A stretch of 64,000 nucleotides of DNA from Microbulbifer sp. HZ11. GTDB lineage: Bacteria > Pseudomonadota > Gammaproteobacteria > Pseudomonadales > Cellvibrionaceae. The DNA lies in the NCBI RefSeq assembly GCF_000708675.1, contig NZ_JELR01000005.1, positions 124,001 through 188,000 on the forward strand, given 5' to 3'. Position 1 is the stretch's first letter, and every line of letters begins with the position of its first letter. Both the position numbers and the translations under genes were made by a program. This document shows positions 52,653 through 60,770 of the stretch, one piece after another. Under the pieces are notes generated by a model. That model was not told the DNA's origin and did no database searches. It saw only the letters and a program-made list of their open reading frames with translations.

Positions 52653-54164
52653 ATGAACAATCATCGAATTAAAAAGGTCGTCATCGCCGGTGGCGGCACC
52701 GCTGGCTGGCTGGCTGCCGCCGCGCTCTCCAGACAGCTGGGCGCACTGGTGGATATTGAGCTGGTGGAGTCCGATGCGATCGGCACCGTCGGCGTAGGGG
52801 AGTCGACGATTCCGACCATCTGCTCTTTCCACGCGCTGCTGGGAATCGATGAAGCAGAGTTCATGCGTGAAACCCAGGCCACATTCAAACTGGGCATCGA
52901 GTTTGAAAACTGGGGGCGCGAGGGCGATCGTTATGTGCACGGATTCGGACAGCTGGGTAAAGCCAACTGGATGGGCGAATTCCACCAATTCTGGTTGCAC
53001 GCGCAAAGCCTTGGGTTTGGTGGTGATATTGGCGAATACTGTCTGGAAACCCAGGCGCTCAATGCGCGGAAATTCGGCACCTCAGACAAGCCGGTTCTCA
53101 ATTACGCCTACCATCTCGACGCTACCCGCTACGCCCGGTATTTGCGCCGACGCTGTGAGGCGCGCGAGGGAGAGCGAGGGGTGAAGCGCACGGAAGGCAA
53201 GATTCGGCAAGTGACCACCAACAGTGAAAGCGGTTATATAGAGTCTCTTGTGCTGGAGAGTGGTGCTGTGGTGCAGGGGGATCTGTTTATCGACTGCACC
53301 GGCTTCCGTGCTCTGTTGATGGGGGAAACGCTGGGGTGTGGGTTTGAAGACTGGAACCACTGGCTGCCCACCGACAGCGCCTTTGCCGTGCAGTCGGAAC
53401 TGGTTGGTGAGGCTCGCCCGAATACCCGTGCGATCGCGCGCAGTGCCGGCTGGCGCTGGCAGATCCCACTGCAGTCGCGCATGGGCAACGGTATGGTATT
53501 TTGCAGTGATTATCAGTCGGACGATGCGGCGCGCGCGCAGTTTCTATCGGAAATTGAGGGCGCCCCTCTGTTTGACCCGCGTCTGATTCGCTATCGCGCC
53601 GGGCGCCGTCGCAACGCCTGGGAAAAGAACTGCATCGCCCTCGGCCTGTCCAGTGGTTTTGTGGAACCACTGGAGAGTACCAGTATCCACCTGATCATGA
53701 TCGGTATTACCCGCCTGATGCAGCTGTTTCCCCTCGATGGGGTCACCCCCGGCCTGCGCAATCGCTTCAACGCGCTGTCTCGCGACGAGCTGGAGAAGGT
53801 GCGGGACTTTGTCGTGTTGCACTATAAGGCCACAGAGCGGGAAGACAGCGAATTCTGGCGCTACTGCAGGCACATGCCGGTACCCGACTCGCTGGCGGAG
53901 CGTATGGCGTTGTTCCGTGAGAGCGCGCAGGTGCATCGCACCGCGGATGAGCTGTTCCGCTCCGACAGTTGGGTGCAGGTGATGCTTGGTCAGCACCTGC
54001 GACCGCAGGCCTACCACCCCATGGGCCGCCTGATGACCGAGGCGCAACTGCGTCAGGCACTGCAGAGCCTGCGGGGGAATATCCGCGCCGCGGTGGATCG
54101 ACTGCCCGGCCACCAGCAGTTCATCAACCAGTATTGTCGCGCCGCCGCACCCGAGACGGTTTAG
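52653..54164 (+). CDS. flavin-dependent tryptophan-halogenase-family protein
   Basis: The protein has 503 residues. The FAD site IAGGGTAGWLAAAAL, the GVGESTIPTI segment, and the WRWQIP motif (halogenase signature WxWxIP) are intact, and a Lys in TFKLGIEFENW matches the catalytic Lys of PrnA. It would chlorinate or brominate an aromatic substrate, perhaps a protein-bound or peptide one. No biosynthetic gene cluster or flavin reductase is nearby. It is co-directional with the cupin-8 gene. Marine bromide makes bromination likely, which is inference. Confidence 0.9.
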   Translation: MNNHRIKKVVIAGGGTAGWLAAAALSRQLGALVDIELVESDAIGTVGVGESTIPTICSFHALLGIDEAEFMRETQATFKLGIEFENWGREGDRYVHGFGQLGKANWMGEFHQFWLHAQSLGFGGDIGEYCLETQALNARKFGTSDKPVLNYAYHLDATRYARYLRRRCEAREGERGVKRTEGKIRQVTTNSESGYIESLVLESGAVVQGDLFIDCTGFRALLMGETLGCGFEDWNHWLPTDSAFAVQSELVGEARPNTRAIARSAGWRWQIPLQSRMGNGMVFCSDYQSDDAARAQFLSEIEGAPLFDPRLIRYRAGRRRNAWEKNCIALGLSSGFVEPLESTSIHLIMIGITRLMQLFPLDGVTPGLRNRFNALSRDELEKVRDFVVLHYKATEREDSEFWRYCRHMPVPDSLAERMALFRESAQVHRTADELFRSDSWVQVMLGQHLRPQAYHPMGRLMTEAQLRQALQSLRGNIRAAVDRLPGHQQFINQYCRAAAPETV

Positions 54165-54590
54165 GTAGCCACGGGCGCCGCAAAAGAAAAAGCCGGCGCA
54201 AGGCCGGCTTCAAGCAGAGATACGATGAGAGAGTTCGATCACCACGCGTTCAATCAATAGTGATCTAGGGGATCTGGTTACTTTGATGGGGCTGTGGCGC
54301 TCGAGTTCCTCGCGGCGCGAAAAAAACTGAAAGTTTCTGTGTCTTTTCCCGACTTCACCGGAAGAATGGCGCGAATTCCTTCTTTTCTGGCGCATTTCTT
54401 CCCATCACAATCAACCAGTGTTACTTTTCCCAGATTGTGGTACCTGTGTCACGGTTCGTTACAGGACGAACGCCACAGAATCCACAGAAAGCCGATGCGC
54501 GGGCAAACCCCGGCGAGGTATTCGCATCCAAGATAAGTCTAAAAACAACACTCAGTAGAATATCGAGTTCAATACGTCGGGGAGCGAACA
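54165..54590. other. non-coding gap after the halogenase
   Basis: This 426-bp gap has a hairpin AAGCCGGC/GCCGGCTT at about 54190-54210, just after the halogenase stop; its T-run reads on the minus strand. The rest has no recognisable gene or motif and should contain the promoter of the next gene. Confidence 0.5.
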
Positions 54591-55481
54591 ATGGCCGATC
54601 TGGTAATCCTCGCGGCACCGGGGATGGGTGCCGTGAACGAAGACTTTGCGGACCCCCTGTTTCGGGCCCTCAAATCCGCCCTGGGGGATGACTGGTCACG
54701 GGTTCACACCGAAAGCATCCTCTGCCAGGGGCACCTGCAGCCCAACCTCGAGCGCGTTTTTGACGCCATGCAAAAGCGCGACATGGACTACCTGCGGGCG
54801 CGCAAATTCATGCTCTATGGCCTCGCCGAAGCCGCCGCCCAGCTCAGCGACATCCACCAGCGCGGCGGCAACTACGACAAAACCCAGCAGGCCATCTACC
54901 AGACCTTCGAGCGCGCCGCCAAAGCGACCAGCGACAACGCGCCGGTCATACTTCTCAGCCACTCCATCGGCTGCAGCATCCTCTCGAACTATCTGTGGGA
55001 TGCCCAGCGCGCCACCATCAGCCACGGAATCTGGCGCGACGGCGGACCCAAAGGCGTCCACAAAGCCTCCGCCAAAGACCTCTTCTTGCGCGGCAAAACC
55101 CTCACTCACTGGTATACTCTCGGCGCCAGCAACCCCCTCTGGACCGCCGCCATGGCCCGCGACCAGATTCAGGCCGTCACCTCTGACACCCGTGGCTACA
55201 ACTTCCGCTGGAAGAACTTCTATCACCCCGACGACCTCTTCGGCTGGCCTCTCAAGCCCCTCAGCCCCTCCTACAACCAGGCCGTTTACCGCGACTACGA
55301 GACCCGCCCGCTGGCAGACTGGACCGCCGCCAGCTGGGGCCCGCAGCTGGTTTCCCACGATGGCTACTGGCAGAGTGAGCTGGTGCAGAAGAATCTGATC
55401 GAGGATGTGAAAGAGGTGCTGAAAAAATCCTCTGCGCGCAGGCCGAGTCCCATGCAACGGGCTACGGCGGCGGCAATTTAG
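54591..55481 (+). CDS. alpha/beta-hydrolase-like protein, unknown
   Basis: The protein has 296 residues and no signal peptide. The N-terminal strand DLVILAAPGMGAVN and a later LLSHSIGCSILSNYL, placed like a nucleophile elbow (GxSxG becomes SHSIG), suggest a hydrolase fold. No clear Asp/His partners can be assigned. It stands alone, and the first of the long palindromic repeats follows it by 30 bp. The function is unknown. Confidence 0.72.
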   Translation: MADLVILAAPGMGAVNEDFADPLFRALKSALGDDWSRVHTESILCQGHLQPNLERVFDAMQKRDMDYLRARKFMLYGLAEAAAQLSDIHQRGGNYDKTQQAIYQTFERAAKATSDNAPVILLSHSIGCSILSNYLWDAQRATISHGIWRDGGPKGVHKASAKDLFLRGKTLTHWYTLGASNPLWTAAMARDQIQAVTSDTRGYNFRWKNFYHPDDLFGWPLKPLSPSYNQAVYRDYETRPLADWTAASWGPQLVSHDGYWQSELVQKNLIEDVKEVLKKSSARRPSPMQRATAAAI

Positions 55482-55510
55482 CACTCTGAGGCCCGAATAG
55501 AAGGTGGCGA

Positions 55511-55660
55511 TAGCGGGTAAGGGTCTGTGAGACGTTGATTCTCTTCGCTCACCCTGCGGGCGCCTTCGGCGTCCAAAACTGCGTTTTGTCACCGCCATGG
55601 ATGGCGGTGCAGAGCCCCAGGGATGGGTTCACCGCGTGTCTCACAGACCCTTACCCGCTA
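55511..55660 (-). repeat. palindromic repeat copy 1 (variable stem, shared core)
   Basis: Perfect 23-bp arms (55511-55533 and 55638-55660) flank a core of about 104 bp with CACCGCCATGGATGGCGGTG and CCAGGGATGGGTTCACCGC. This core is the reverse complement of the other copies. The arms are unrelated to those of other copies. Confidence 0.85.
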
Positions 55661-55761
55661 GCGGCACCGCCACTTAACGAGCTACGAAGTACCCCGGACC
55701 ACCTTAGCCGGATAAGTCCACGAGCGTTATACTCGGCACCGAAGACAACACAGGTACTCCC

Positions 55762-56412
55762 ATGGCTCTGCAATTTCACTCGGTCCCCGTCACGCCCTTT
55801 CAGCAAAACTGCACCCTCCTGTGGTGTGACCAGAGCAAACGCGCAGCCGTAGTCGACCCGGGTGGCGACGTTGATCGCATCCTCGCCGCCGTGGAAGAGC
55901 GTGGCCTCAAATTGGAGAAAATCCTCCTCACCCACGGCCACCTCGACCACGTCGGCGGCACCAAACCCCTCGCCACCAACCTGAGCCTTCCCGTCGAAGG
56001 CCCCCAGCAGGCCGACCAGTTCTGGATCGAAAAAATCGAAGTCCAGGCCCAGATGTACGGCTTCCCACCGGTGGAAACCTTCACCCCTGACCGCTGGCTC
56101 AAAGACGGCGACACCGTCACCGTTGCCGACGAAGTACTCGAAGTTGTCCACTGCCCCGGCCACACTCCAGGCCACGTCATCTTCTTCCACCGGGAAAGCA
56201 ATTTGGCCCTGGTGGGCGACGTCCTGTTCGCCGGCTCCATCGGCCGCACCGACTTCCCCATGAGCAACCACCAGGACCTTATCGACTCCATCACCAAAAA
56301 ACTCTGGCCCCTCGGCGACGAAGTAAAATTCATCCCGGGCCACGGCCCCATGTCCACTTTTGGTCAGGAACGCCAGACCAACCCGTTTGTAGCCGACAAG
56401 CGTTTCGGTTGA
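55762..56412 (+). CDS. MBL-fold hydrolase, glyoxalase II-like (YcbL type)
   Basis: The protein has 216 residues. THGHLDHVGG, HCPGHTPGHV, GDVLFAGSIGRTDFP and PGHGPMSTF are the metal-binding motifs of the YcbL type of metallo-beta-lactamase fold proteins, which hydrolyse thioesters such as S-lactoylglutathione. It is cytoplasmic. It lies between two palindromic repeats and is probably transcribed alone. Confidence 0.92.
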   Translation: MALQFHSVPVTPFQQNCTLLWCDQSKRAAVVDPGGDVDRILAAVEERGLKLEKILLTHGHLDHVGGTKPLATNLSLPVEGPQQADQFWIEKIEVQAQMYGFPPVETFTPDRWLKDGDTVTVADEVLEVVHCPGHTPGHVIFFHRESNLALVGDVLFAGSIGRTDFPMSNHQDLIDSITKKLWPLGDEVKFIPGHGPMSTFGQERQTNPFVADKRFG

Positions 56413-56471
56413 TTCAGTGTCGGTTCACCCTAGGGTCGCTTCAATGGGAGCTCTGAACTTCTACGGCGGCA

Positions 56472-56574
56472 AAGCACCGGGTACGGGTTTTCAGGACCGC
56501 TGTGAACCCGTCCCTGGGCGCTGCGGCGCAAACATCCTGTTTGCGACGCTCCTGAAAACCCGTACCCGGCGCTT
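56472..56574 (+). repeat. palindromic repeat copy 2
   Basis: Arms of 25 bp (56472-56496 and 56550-56574, one mismatch) flank a core with CCGCTGTGAACCCGTCCCTG and an inner hairpin GCGCAAACA-TCC-TGTTTGCGAC. It lies 60 bp past the stop of the MBL gene. Confidence 0.85.
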
Positions 56575-56616
56575 CGCCTTCACAGCAAGTTCGTCACTCT
56601 GAATCACAGGCCGGTT

Positions 56617-57198
56617 ATGCAACCCTGGAAAATACTCGCACTTCTATCAATCCCCACAGCCCTGGCCCTAACCAGCGGCTGCGCGGTGATTTCCGAAAAC
56701 GAATGCCAGGCGGGCCTCTGGTACGAGCGGGGCATTGAAGATGGCGCACGCGGCCGCAGCCAGGCCACGGTCTACCAGATCGCGCAGAAGTGCCACGAAT
56801 ACGGCGTGCGCACCGATACCACCGCCTGGATGCGCGGTCATGAAGAGGGGGTTGAACAGTACTGTACGCCCGAGAACGGCTTTGTAGTCGGACGCCGTGG
56901 ACGCGACTATGAAGGCGTCTGCACCGGCCCCACCGCTGACCTGTTCCTCGCCAATTACGAGCGCGGCCTCGCGGTTTACCAGGCTGAACAGCAGTACGCG
57001 GCCCTGGCCAATCGCTATGAAGATGCGGAGCGCGAGGTGTATCGGATAGAGCGCGCTATGGACGATGCGGAAAGCAAGGAAGAGCTGCGTGCATTGCGCA
57101 GCCAGCGGCGCAGCTTGCTGCGGGAAATGCGCCACCTGGAAGCTGAGATGATGCGCTTTGGTGGTTTTGGTGCTTTCAACCCGCTGTTGTTTTATTGA
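56617..57198 (+). CDS. DUF2799 lipoprotein
   Basis: The protein has 193 residues with a lipobox (LTSGCAV, Cys at about 22). The DUF2799 region (ENECQAGLWYERGIEDGARGRS, then GVRTDTTAWMRGHEEGVEQYC) is followed by a long helical segment (REVYRIERAMDDAESKEEL). The role is unknown; the protein is probably periplasmic-facing. It has no evident operon partner except the hotdog gene 41 bp downstream. Confidence 0.87.
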   Translation: MQPWKILALLSIPTALALTSGCAVISENECQAGLWYERGIEDGARGRSQATVYQIAQKCHEYGVRTDTTAWMRGHEEGVEQYCTPENGFVVGRRGRDYEGVCTGPTADLFLANYERGLAVYQAEQQYAALANRYEDAEREVYRIERAMDDAESKEELRALRSQRRSLLREMRHLEAEMMRFGGFGAFNPLLFY

Positions 57199-57239
57199 TA
57201 TTCGCAGACTGAACCTGTGAATAACTTGAGGTAAGCCCT

Positions 57240-57671
57240 ATGGCAATCTGGCACAGCAATCCCACCGTAGACGAAGTCAATCAGGGATTGGGGGACTGTA
57301 TGCCCACCTACCTGGGTATGCAAATCACTGAAATCGGAGACGATTTTATCGTCGGCACCATGCCTGTGGATGATCGTACCCGCCAGCCCTTCGGTATCCT
57401 GCACGGCGGCGCCAGTGTAGCGTTGGCGGAAACACTGGGCTCCATGGCCGCAAATATGGTGGTGGACACCAGCAAGTTTTACTGTGTGGGTCAGGAGATC
57501 AATGCCAACCACCTGCGTCCGGTACCTGACGGCACTGTGACTGCCAGGGCAACCGCCGTACATATTGGCCGCAGCAGCCAGGTGTGGGAAATCCGTATCC
57601 AAGATCCCCGCGGCAAGCTCAATTGTATTTCCCGCATCACCATGGCGGTGGTGCCGGTACCTTCAACTTAA
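57240..57671 (+). CDS. hotdog-fold thioesterase (PaaI/MenI-like)
   Basis: The protein has 143 residues. FGILHGGASVALAETLGSMAA is the catalytic helix of the hotdog thioesterases with the active Glu, and the NANHLRPVPDGTVTARA region is typical of YdiI/MenI and PaaI proteins. It would hydrolyse acyl-CoA thioesters in the cytoplasm. It follows DUF2799 and precedes the YgjP gene by 24 bp, so these may be one transcript. Confidence 0.92.
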   Translation: MAIWHSNPTVDEVNQGLGDCMPTYLGMQITEIGDDFIVGTMPVDDRTRQPFGILHGGASVALAETLGSMAANMVVDTSKFYCVGQEINANHLRPVPDGTVTARATAVHIGRSSQVWEIRIQDPRGKLNCISRITMAVVPVPST

Positions 57672-57695
57672 ATCTGATGTGACTCTGTATTTGCC

Positions 57696-58400
57696 GTGAC
57701 CGGGGACCTGTTTACCTTTGAGGAAATTTCCTACCGCCTTGCCCGCTCGCCGCGCCGCAAGCGGCTGGGCCTGGTGGTCACGGAAAAGGGCGCAGAAGTG
57801 CGGATTCCCCAGCGCTGCGCCGAGCGACACGGCCATCAGTTTCTGCGTGAAAATATCCACTGGGTGCGCGAGCAGTTGCGCGGTGTGGAGCAGCGCAAGG
57901 CGCAGGTCCCGGAGCATCATTTTGCGTTTGGTGCACGTTTCCCGTGGCTCGGCAAAACCCTCGAGCTGGACCGCGCCGCCTGCGCGGTCGATGCGGGCAT
58001 TCGCGACGGTTATATCCAGCTTTACAGCCGTGTGCGCGAACCGGATGAGGCACAGATTCAGGTTGCGCTACAGAAACTCTACCAGCGCGAAGCCCTGCAA
58101 CTCCTCACGGAAAAATCCCACTATTTCGCCAGTCTGCTGGGGCTTAAATTTTCTTCGGTAAAAGTCCGCCGCACCCGCAGTAAGTGGGGGCACTGCACCA
58201 TCCGTGGAGAGCTGCAATATAACTGGTTGGTATGCCTGGCCCCCGAGCCTGTAGTGGATTACCTGGTAATTCACGAGGTCTGCCATCTTCAGCACCACAA
58301 TCACAGTCGCGAATTTTGGGCGCTGGTTGCGAGCCTTTGCCCTGATTACAAGCAATTGCGTCGATGGCTTAAGGAAAATGGGCATCGGTTGATGCTGTAA
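57696..58400 (+). CDS. YgjP-family zinc metallopeptidase-like protein
   Basis: The protein has 234 residues and starts at GTG. The VIHEVCHLQHHNHSREFW motif contains the HExxH zinc site plus a third ligand, as in YgjP/DUF45 (SprT-like) proteins. RSKWGHCTIRGELQYNW precedes it. The substrate is unknown. Palindromic repeat copy 3 lies 43 bp past the stop. Confidence 0.9.
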   Translation: MTGDLFTFEEISYRLARSPRRKRLGLVVTEKGAEVRIPQRCAERHGHQFLRENIHWVREQLRGVEQRKAQVPEHHFAFGARFPWLGKTLELDRAACAVDAGIRDGYIQLYSRVREPDEAQIQVALQKLYQREALQLLTEKSHYFASLLGLKFSSVKVRRTRSKWGHCTIRGELQYNWLVCLAPEPVVDYLVIHEVCHLQHHNHSREFWALVASLCPDYKQLRRWLKENGHRLML

Positions 58401-58442
58401 GGTTCGTGGTCTGGGCGCTCCGATTTTAGTTATGTGGCGCTG

Positions 58443-58545
58443 GAGCACTGGGTATTAGTTTTTGGAACCGCTGTGAACCCATCCCTGGGCGCTGCGTCGC
58501 AAACATCCTGTTTGCGACGCTTCCAAAAACTAATACCCAGCACTC
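58443..58545 (+). repeat. palindromic repeat copy 3
   Basis: Arms of 25 bp (58443-58467 and 58521-58545, two mismatches) hold a core almost identical to copy 2 (CCGCTGTGAACCCATCCCTG plus GTCGCAAACA-TCC-TGTTTGCGAC). The arms are different from copy 2. Confidence 0.85.
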
Positions 58546-58563
58546 CCGCTTCAGTATTGCCAC

Positions 58564-58630
58564 TTGTACTTCGCTGCTTATTTCGAAGTACAAATTCTGA
58601 CGCAGCGTACAGGGATGTATTCACAGCGGT
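58564..58630 (-). repeat. decayed reverse-oriented copy of the palindromic repeat
   Basis: On the minus strand 58630 to 58600 reads CCGCTGTGAATACATCCCTG and then ACGCTGCGT, close to the core of copy 3. A 10-bp inverted repeat (TTGTACTTCG, 58564-58573, with 58584-58593) lies beside it. No matching long arms remain. Confidence 0.6.
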
Positions 58631-58777
58631 TTCGAAAACGTTCACCCGGTGCCCAAACACCACGAAAGTTGATCTGGCGGTCCCCAAAACGTGGACTCGC
58701 TACATCCCAGCGCAAGTTTCTACTTATCCCGCCCAATCTGGCGTAAACTCCCCAAATCATTTTTAAGGCAAGCCGGT

Positions 58778-59146
58778 ATGGAATTGGAACCTCTCGGAGA
58801 CGACTTTGAGGAAAACTGCGCCCGCTTTCTGCCAGAAGCGGTAGAGCAGGGGTGTGTGTGGGCGCTGGAAGGGGAAGAAGGCTTCGCCCTGTGCGAATCA
58901 GAGCGGCGCGCGAATACCGAGGTGATGCCCTTCTGGTCCCAGCGGGAATTTGCCGAAGCCCATATCGTTGACGACTGGGCCGGCTACCAAGTGGTACCGG
59001 TCGACCTCGAAGAGTTTATGGACGACTGGCTCGAAGGCATGCATGAAGATGTTCTGCTCGTAGGCATCAACTGGAATGCCGAAATGGAAGGGGAAGAAAT
59101 CGAACCCCTCGACCTGCTCGAACAGCTCGAGCAGGAGCTCGACTGA
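58778..59146 (+). CDS. DUF2750 protein
   Basis: The protein is about 122 residues and acidic. The WALEGEEGFALCESE, EVMPFWSQREFAEAH and WLEGMHEDVLLVGINWNAEMEG blocks are those of DUF2750. The role is unknown. I chose the ATG at 58778, which follows AAGG at 58765; a longer frame begins at 58691 inside the repeat region. The C-terminus has runs of Leu/Glu. Confidence 0.87.
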   Translation: MELEPLGDDFEENCARFLPEAVEQGCVWALEGEEGFALCESERRANTEVMPFWSQREFAEAHIVDDWAGYQVVPVDLEEFMDDWLEGMHEDVLLVGINWNAEMEGEEIEPLDLLEQLEQELD

Positions 59147-59262
59147 TCACTGTCAGCAGTCGACAAACAGAGTCGTTCAAAAAACAAACAAGAATAAGCC
59201 GGCGACAAGTGTAGTGAACTGCATCCAAACGCCGGAAACAAATCTCCAACAGGAGGTCTGAG

Positions 59263-59661
59263 ATGAGTCAGTTTTCAGGGGTGCAGAGCGTCATCTACGG
59301 CGTCAGTAATCTGGAAGAAGCCAAAGCGTGGTATACCACCTTGCTGGAAGTGGAACCCTACTTTGAAGCCGAATGCTATGTCGGCTTCAACGTCGGCGGC
59401 TTTGAGTTGGGGCTGGACCCCAACGCGCGCAACGTGATCAGCCGTGCCGATGGCGTCGTTGCCTACTGGGGGGTTGCCGATATTGCCGCCCAGGTAGACC
59501 GGATGAATGGCCTTGGCGCGCGCCAGCATGGTGAAATTGTCGACGTCGGCGAAGGCATATTGATGGCCAGTTTCCTCGACCCGTTCGGCAATGTGTTTGG
59601 ACTCATCCAGAACCCGCACTTTACACTGACGTCTACATCGACCCAGGAACCGTCTGACTGA
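59263..59661 (+). CDS. VOC-family (glyoxalase/dioxygenase-like) protein
   Basis: The protein has 132 residues. It begins with VIYGVSNLEEAKAWYTTLLEVEP and ends with LDPFGNVFGLIQNP, a single vicinal-oxygen-chelate module. These act as dimers with metal or without. The start follows AGGAGG directly at 59250s. An SDR gene starts 28 bp later, so the pair may be co-transcribed. The substrate is unknown. Confidence 0.9.
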   Translation: MSQFSGVQSVIYGVSNLEEAKAWYTTLLEVEPYFEAECYVGFNVGGFELGLDPNARNVISRADGVVAYWGVADIAAQVDRMNGLGARQHGEIVDVGEGILMASFLDPFGNVFGLIQNPHFTLTSTSTQEPSD

Positions 59662-59689
59662 GACCGAGCGCAGTATTGGAGCAGTAAAC

Positions 59690-60622
59690 GTGAGCAAGCC
59701 CCCCGCCAACCGATTCCGCCCCTCCGACCAGGGCTTCGCCGCCGAAAGCCTGGCCCAGATCGGACGCGGCTACGTGGTACCGGACCGGGTGGCGCTGATC
59801 ACCGGCTGCTCCAGCGGTATTGGCCGCGAACTGGCGCTTGCCCTGCATGCCCGCGGCACCATCGTCATCGCGACCGCACGCCGTGCGGAAAGCCTGCAGG
59901 AACTGGCCGACCTCGGCATTGCCACCGAATCCCTCGACGTGAACAACCAGGCGGATATCAACCGCGTGGTGCACGCCATCAAAACCGCCTACGGCCGCCT
60001 GGATATCCTGGTGAACAACGCCGGTTACGGTCAGATGGGGCCGTTGCTGGAGCTGGATACCCGCACCCTCGAAGCCCAGTTCCGCACCAACGTCTTCGCG
60101 CCCATGGCCCTGGCCCGGGCCTGTGCGCCACTGCTCAAATCCCGTCGCCATGGCGTCATCTGCAATATCGGCTCCGTCTCCGGTGTTCTGCCCACCCCGT
60201 TTTCCGGGGCCTATTGCGCTTCCAAGTCCGCACTTCACACCCTGTCCGATGTGCTGCGCCTTGAGCTGAAGCCGTTTGGCATCCGTGTCGTTACCGTGCA
60301 GCCGGGGGCCATCGCCTCCGAGTTCGGGCGCCATGCGGAAACCTCCCTGCGTGGGCTGTTGGCTCCGGACTCCTGGTACAAGCGCAGCGAAGATCATGTG
60401 CGCGCCCGCGCCATGGAGTCCCAGCAGAATGCCACCCTCGCCCGCGACCTGGCCAAGTCCCTCGCTGCGGAGCTGCTGCGCAAGCGCCCCGCCACCCTGC
60501 TCAGAATCGGCAACAAGAGCCGGCTGCTGCCGTGGGTCGCCCGCTGGCTGCCGCGCTGGCTGCGGGACCGGATGCTGTCAAAGCGGTTTGGGCTAAAGCG
60601 TTTGCAGCTCTCCAATCAGTAA
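59690..60622 (+). CDS. short-chain dehydrogenase/reductase
   Basis: The protein has 310 residues and starts at GTG. TGCSSGIG (NAD(P)-binding), NNAG, and the catalytic YCASK with Ser in IGSVSG are intact, typical of classical SDR. The positively charged ATARR after the second strand suggests NADPH. The C-terminal extension (WLPRWLRDRMLSKR) is amphipathic and may touch membranes. A short CCTGGA/TCCAGG hairpin follows at 60659-60675. Confidence 0.92.
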   Translation: MSKPPANRFRPSDQGFAAESLAQIGRGYVVPDRVALITGCSSGIGRELALALHARGTIVIATARRAESLQELADLGIATESLDVNNQADINRVVHAIKTAYGRLDILVNNAGYGQMGPLLELDTRTLEAQFRTNVFAPMALARACAPLLKSRRHGVICNIGSVSGVLPTPFSGAYCASKSALHTLSDVLRLELKPFGIRVVTVQPGAIASEFGRHAETSLRGLLAPDSWYKRSEDHVRARAMESQQNATLARDLAKSLAAELLRKRPATLLRIGNKSRLLPWVARWLPRWLRDRMLSKRFGLKRLQLSNQ

Positions 60623-60770
60623 ATAGGGTTTGCACTCTGTGGCATTGGGTTTGAGGCGCCTGGACAGAATCCAGGTCGCTGACGCCGCCACCTCACTTCA
60701 AATCCACTATGTTTGTGGATAGCCCAACGATTTTCCTCGGGCCGAATCACCGCTGGAACTTTTTCCCTTT

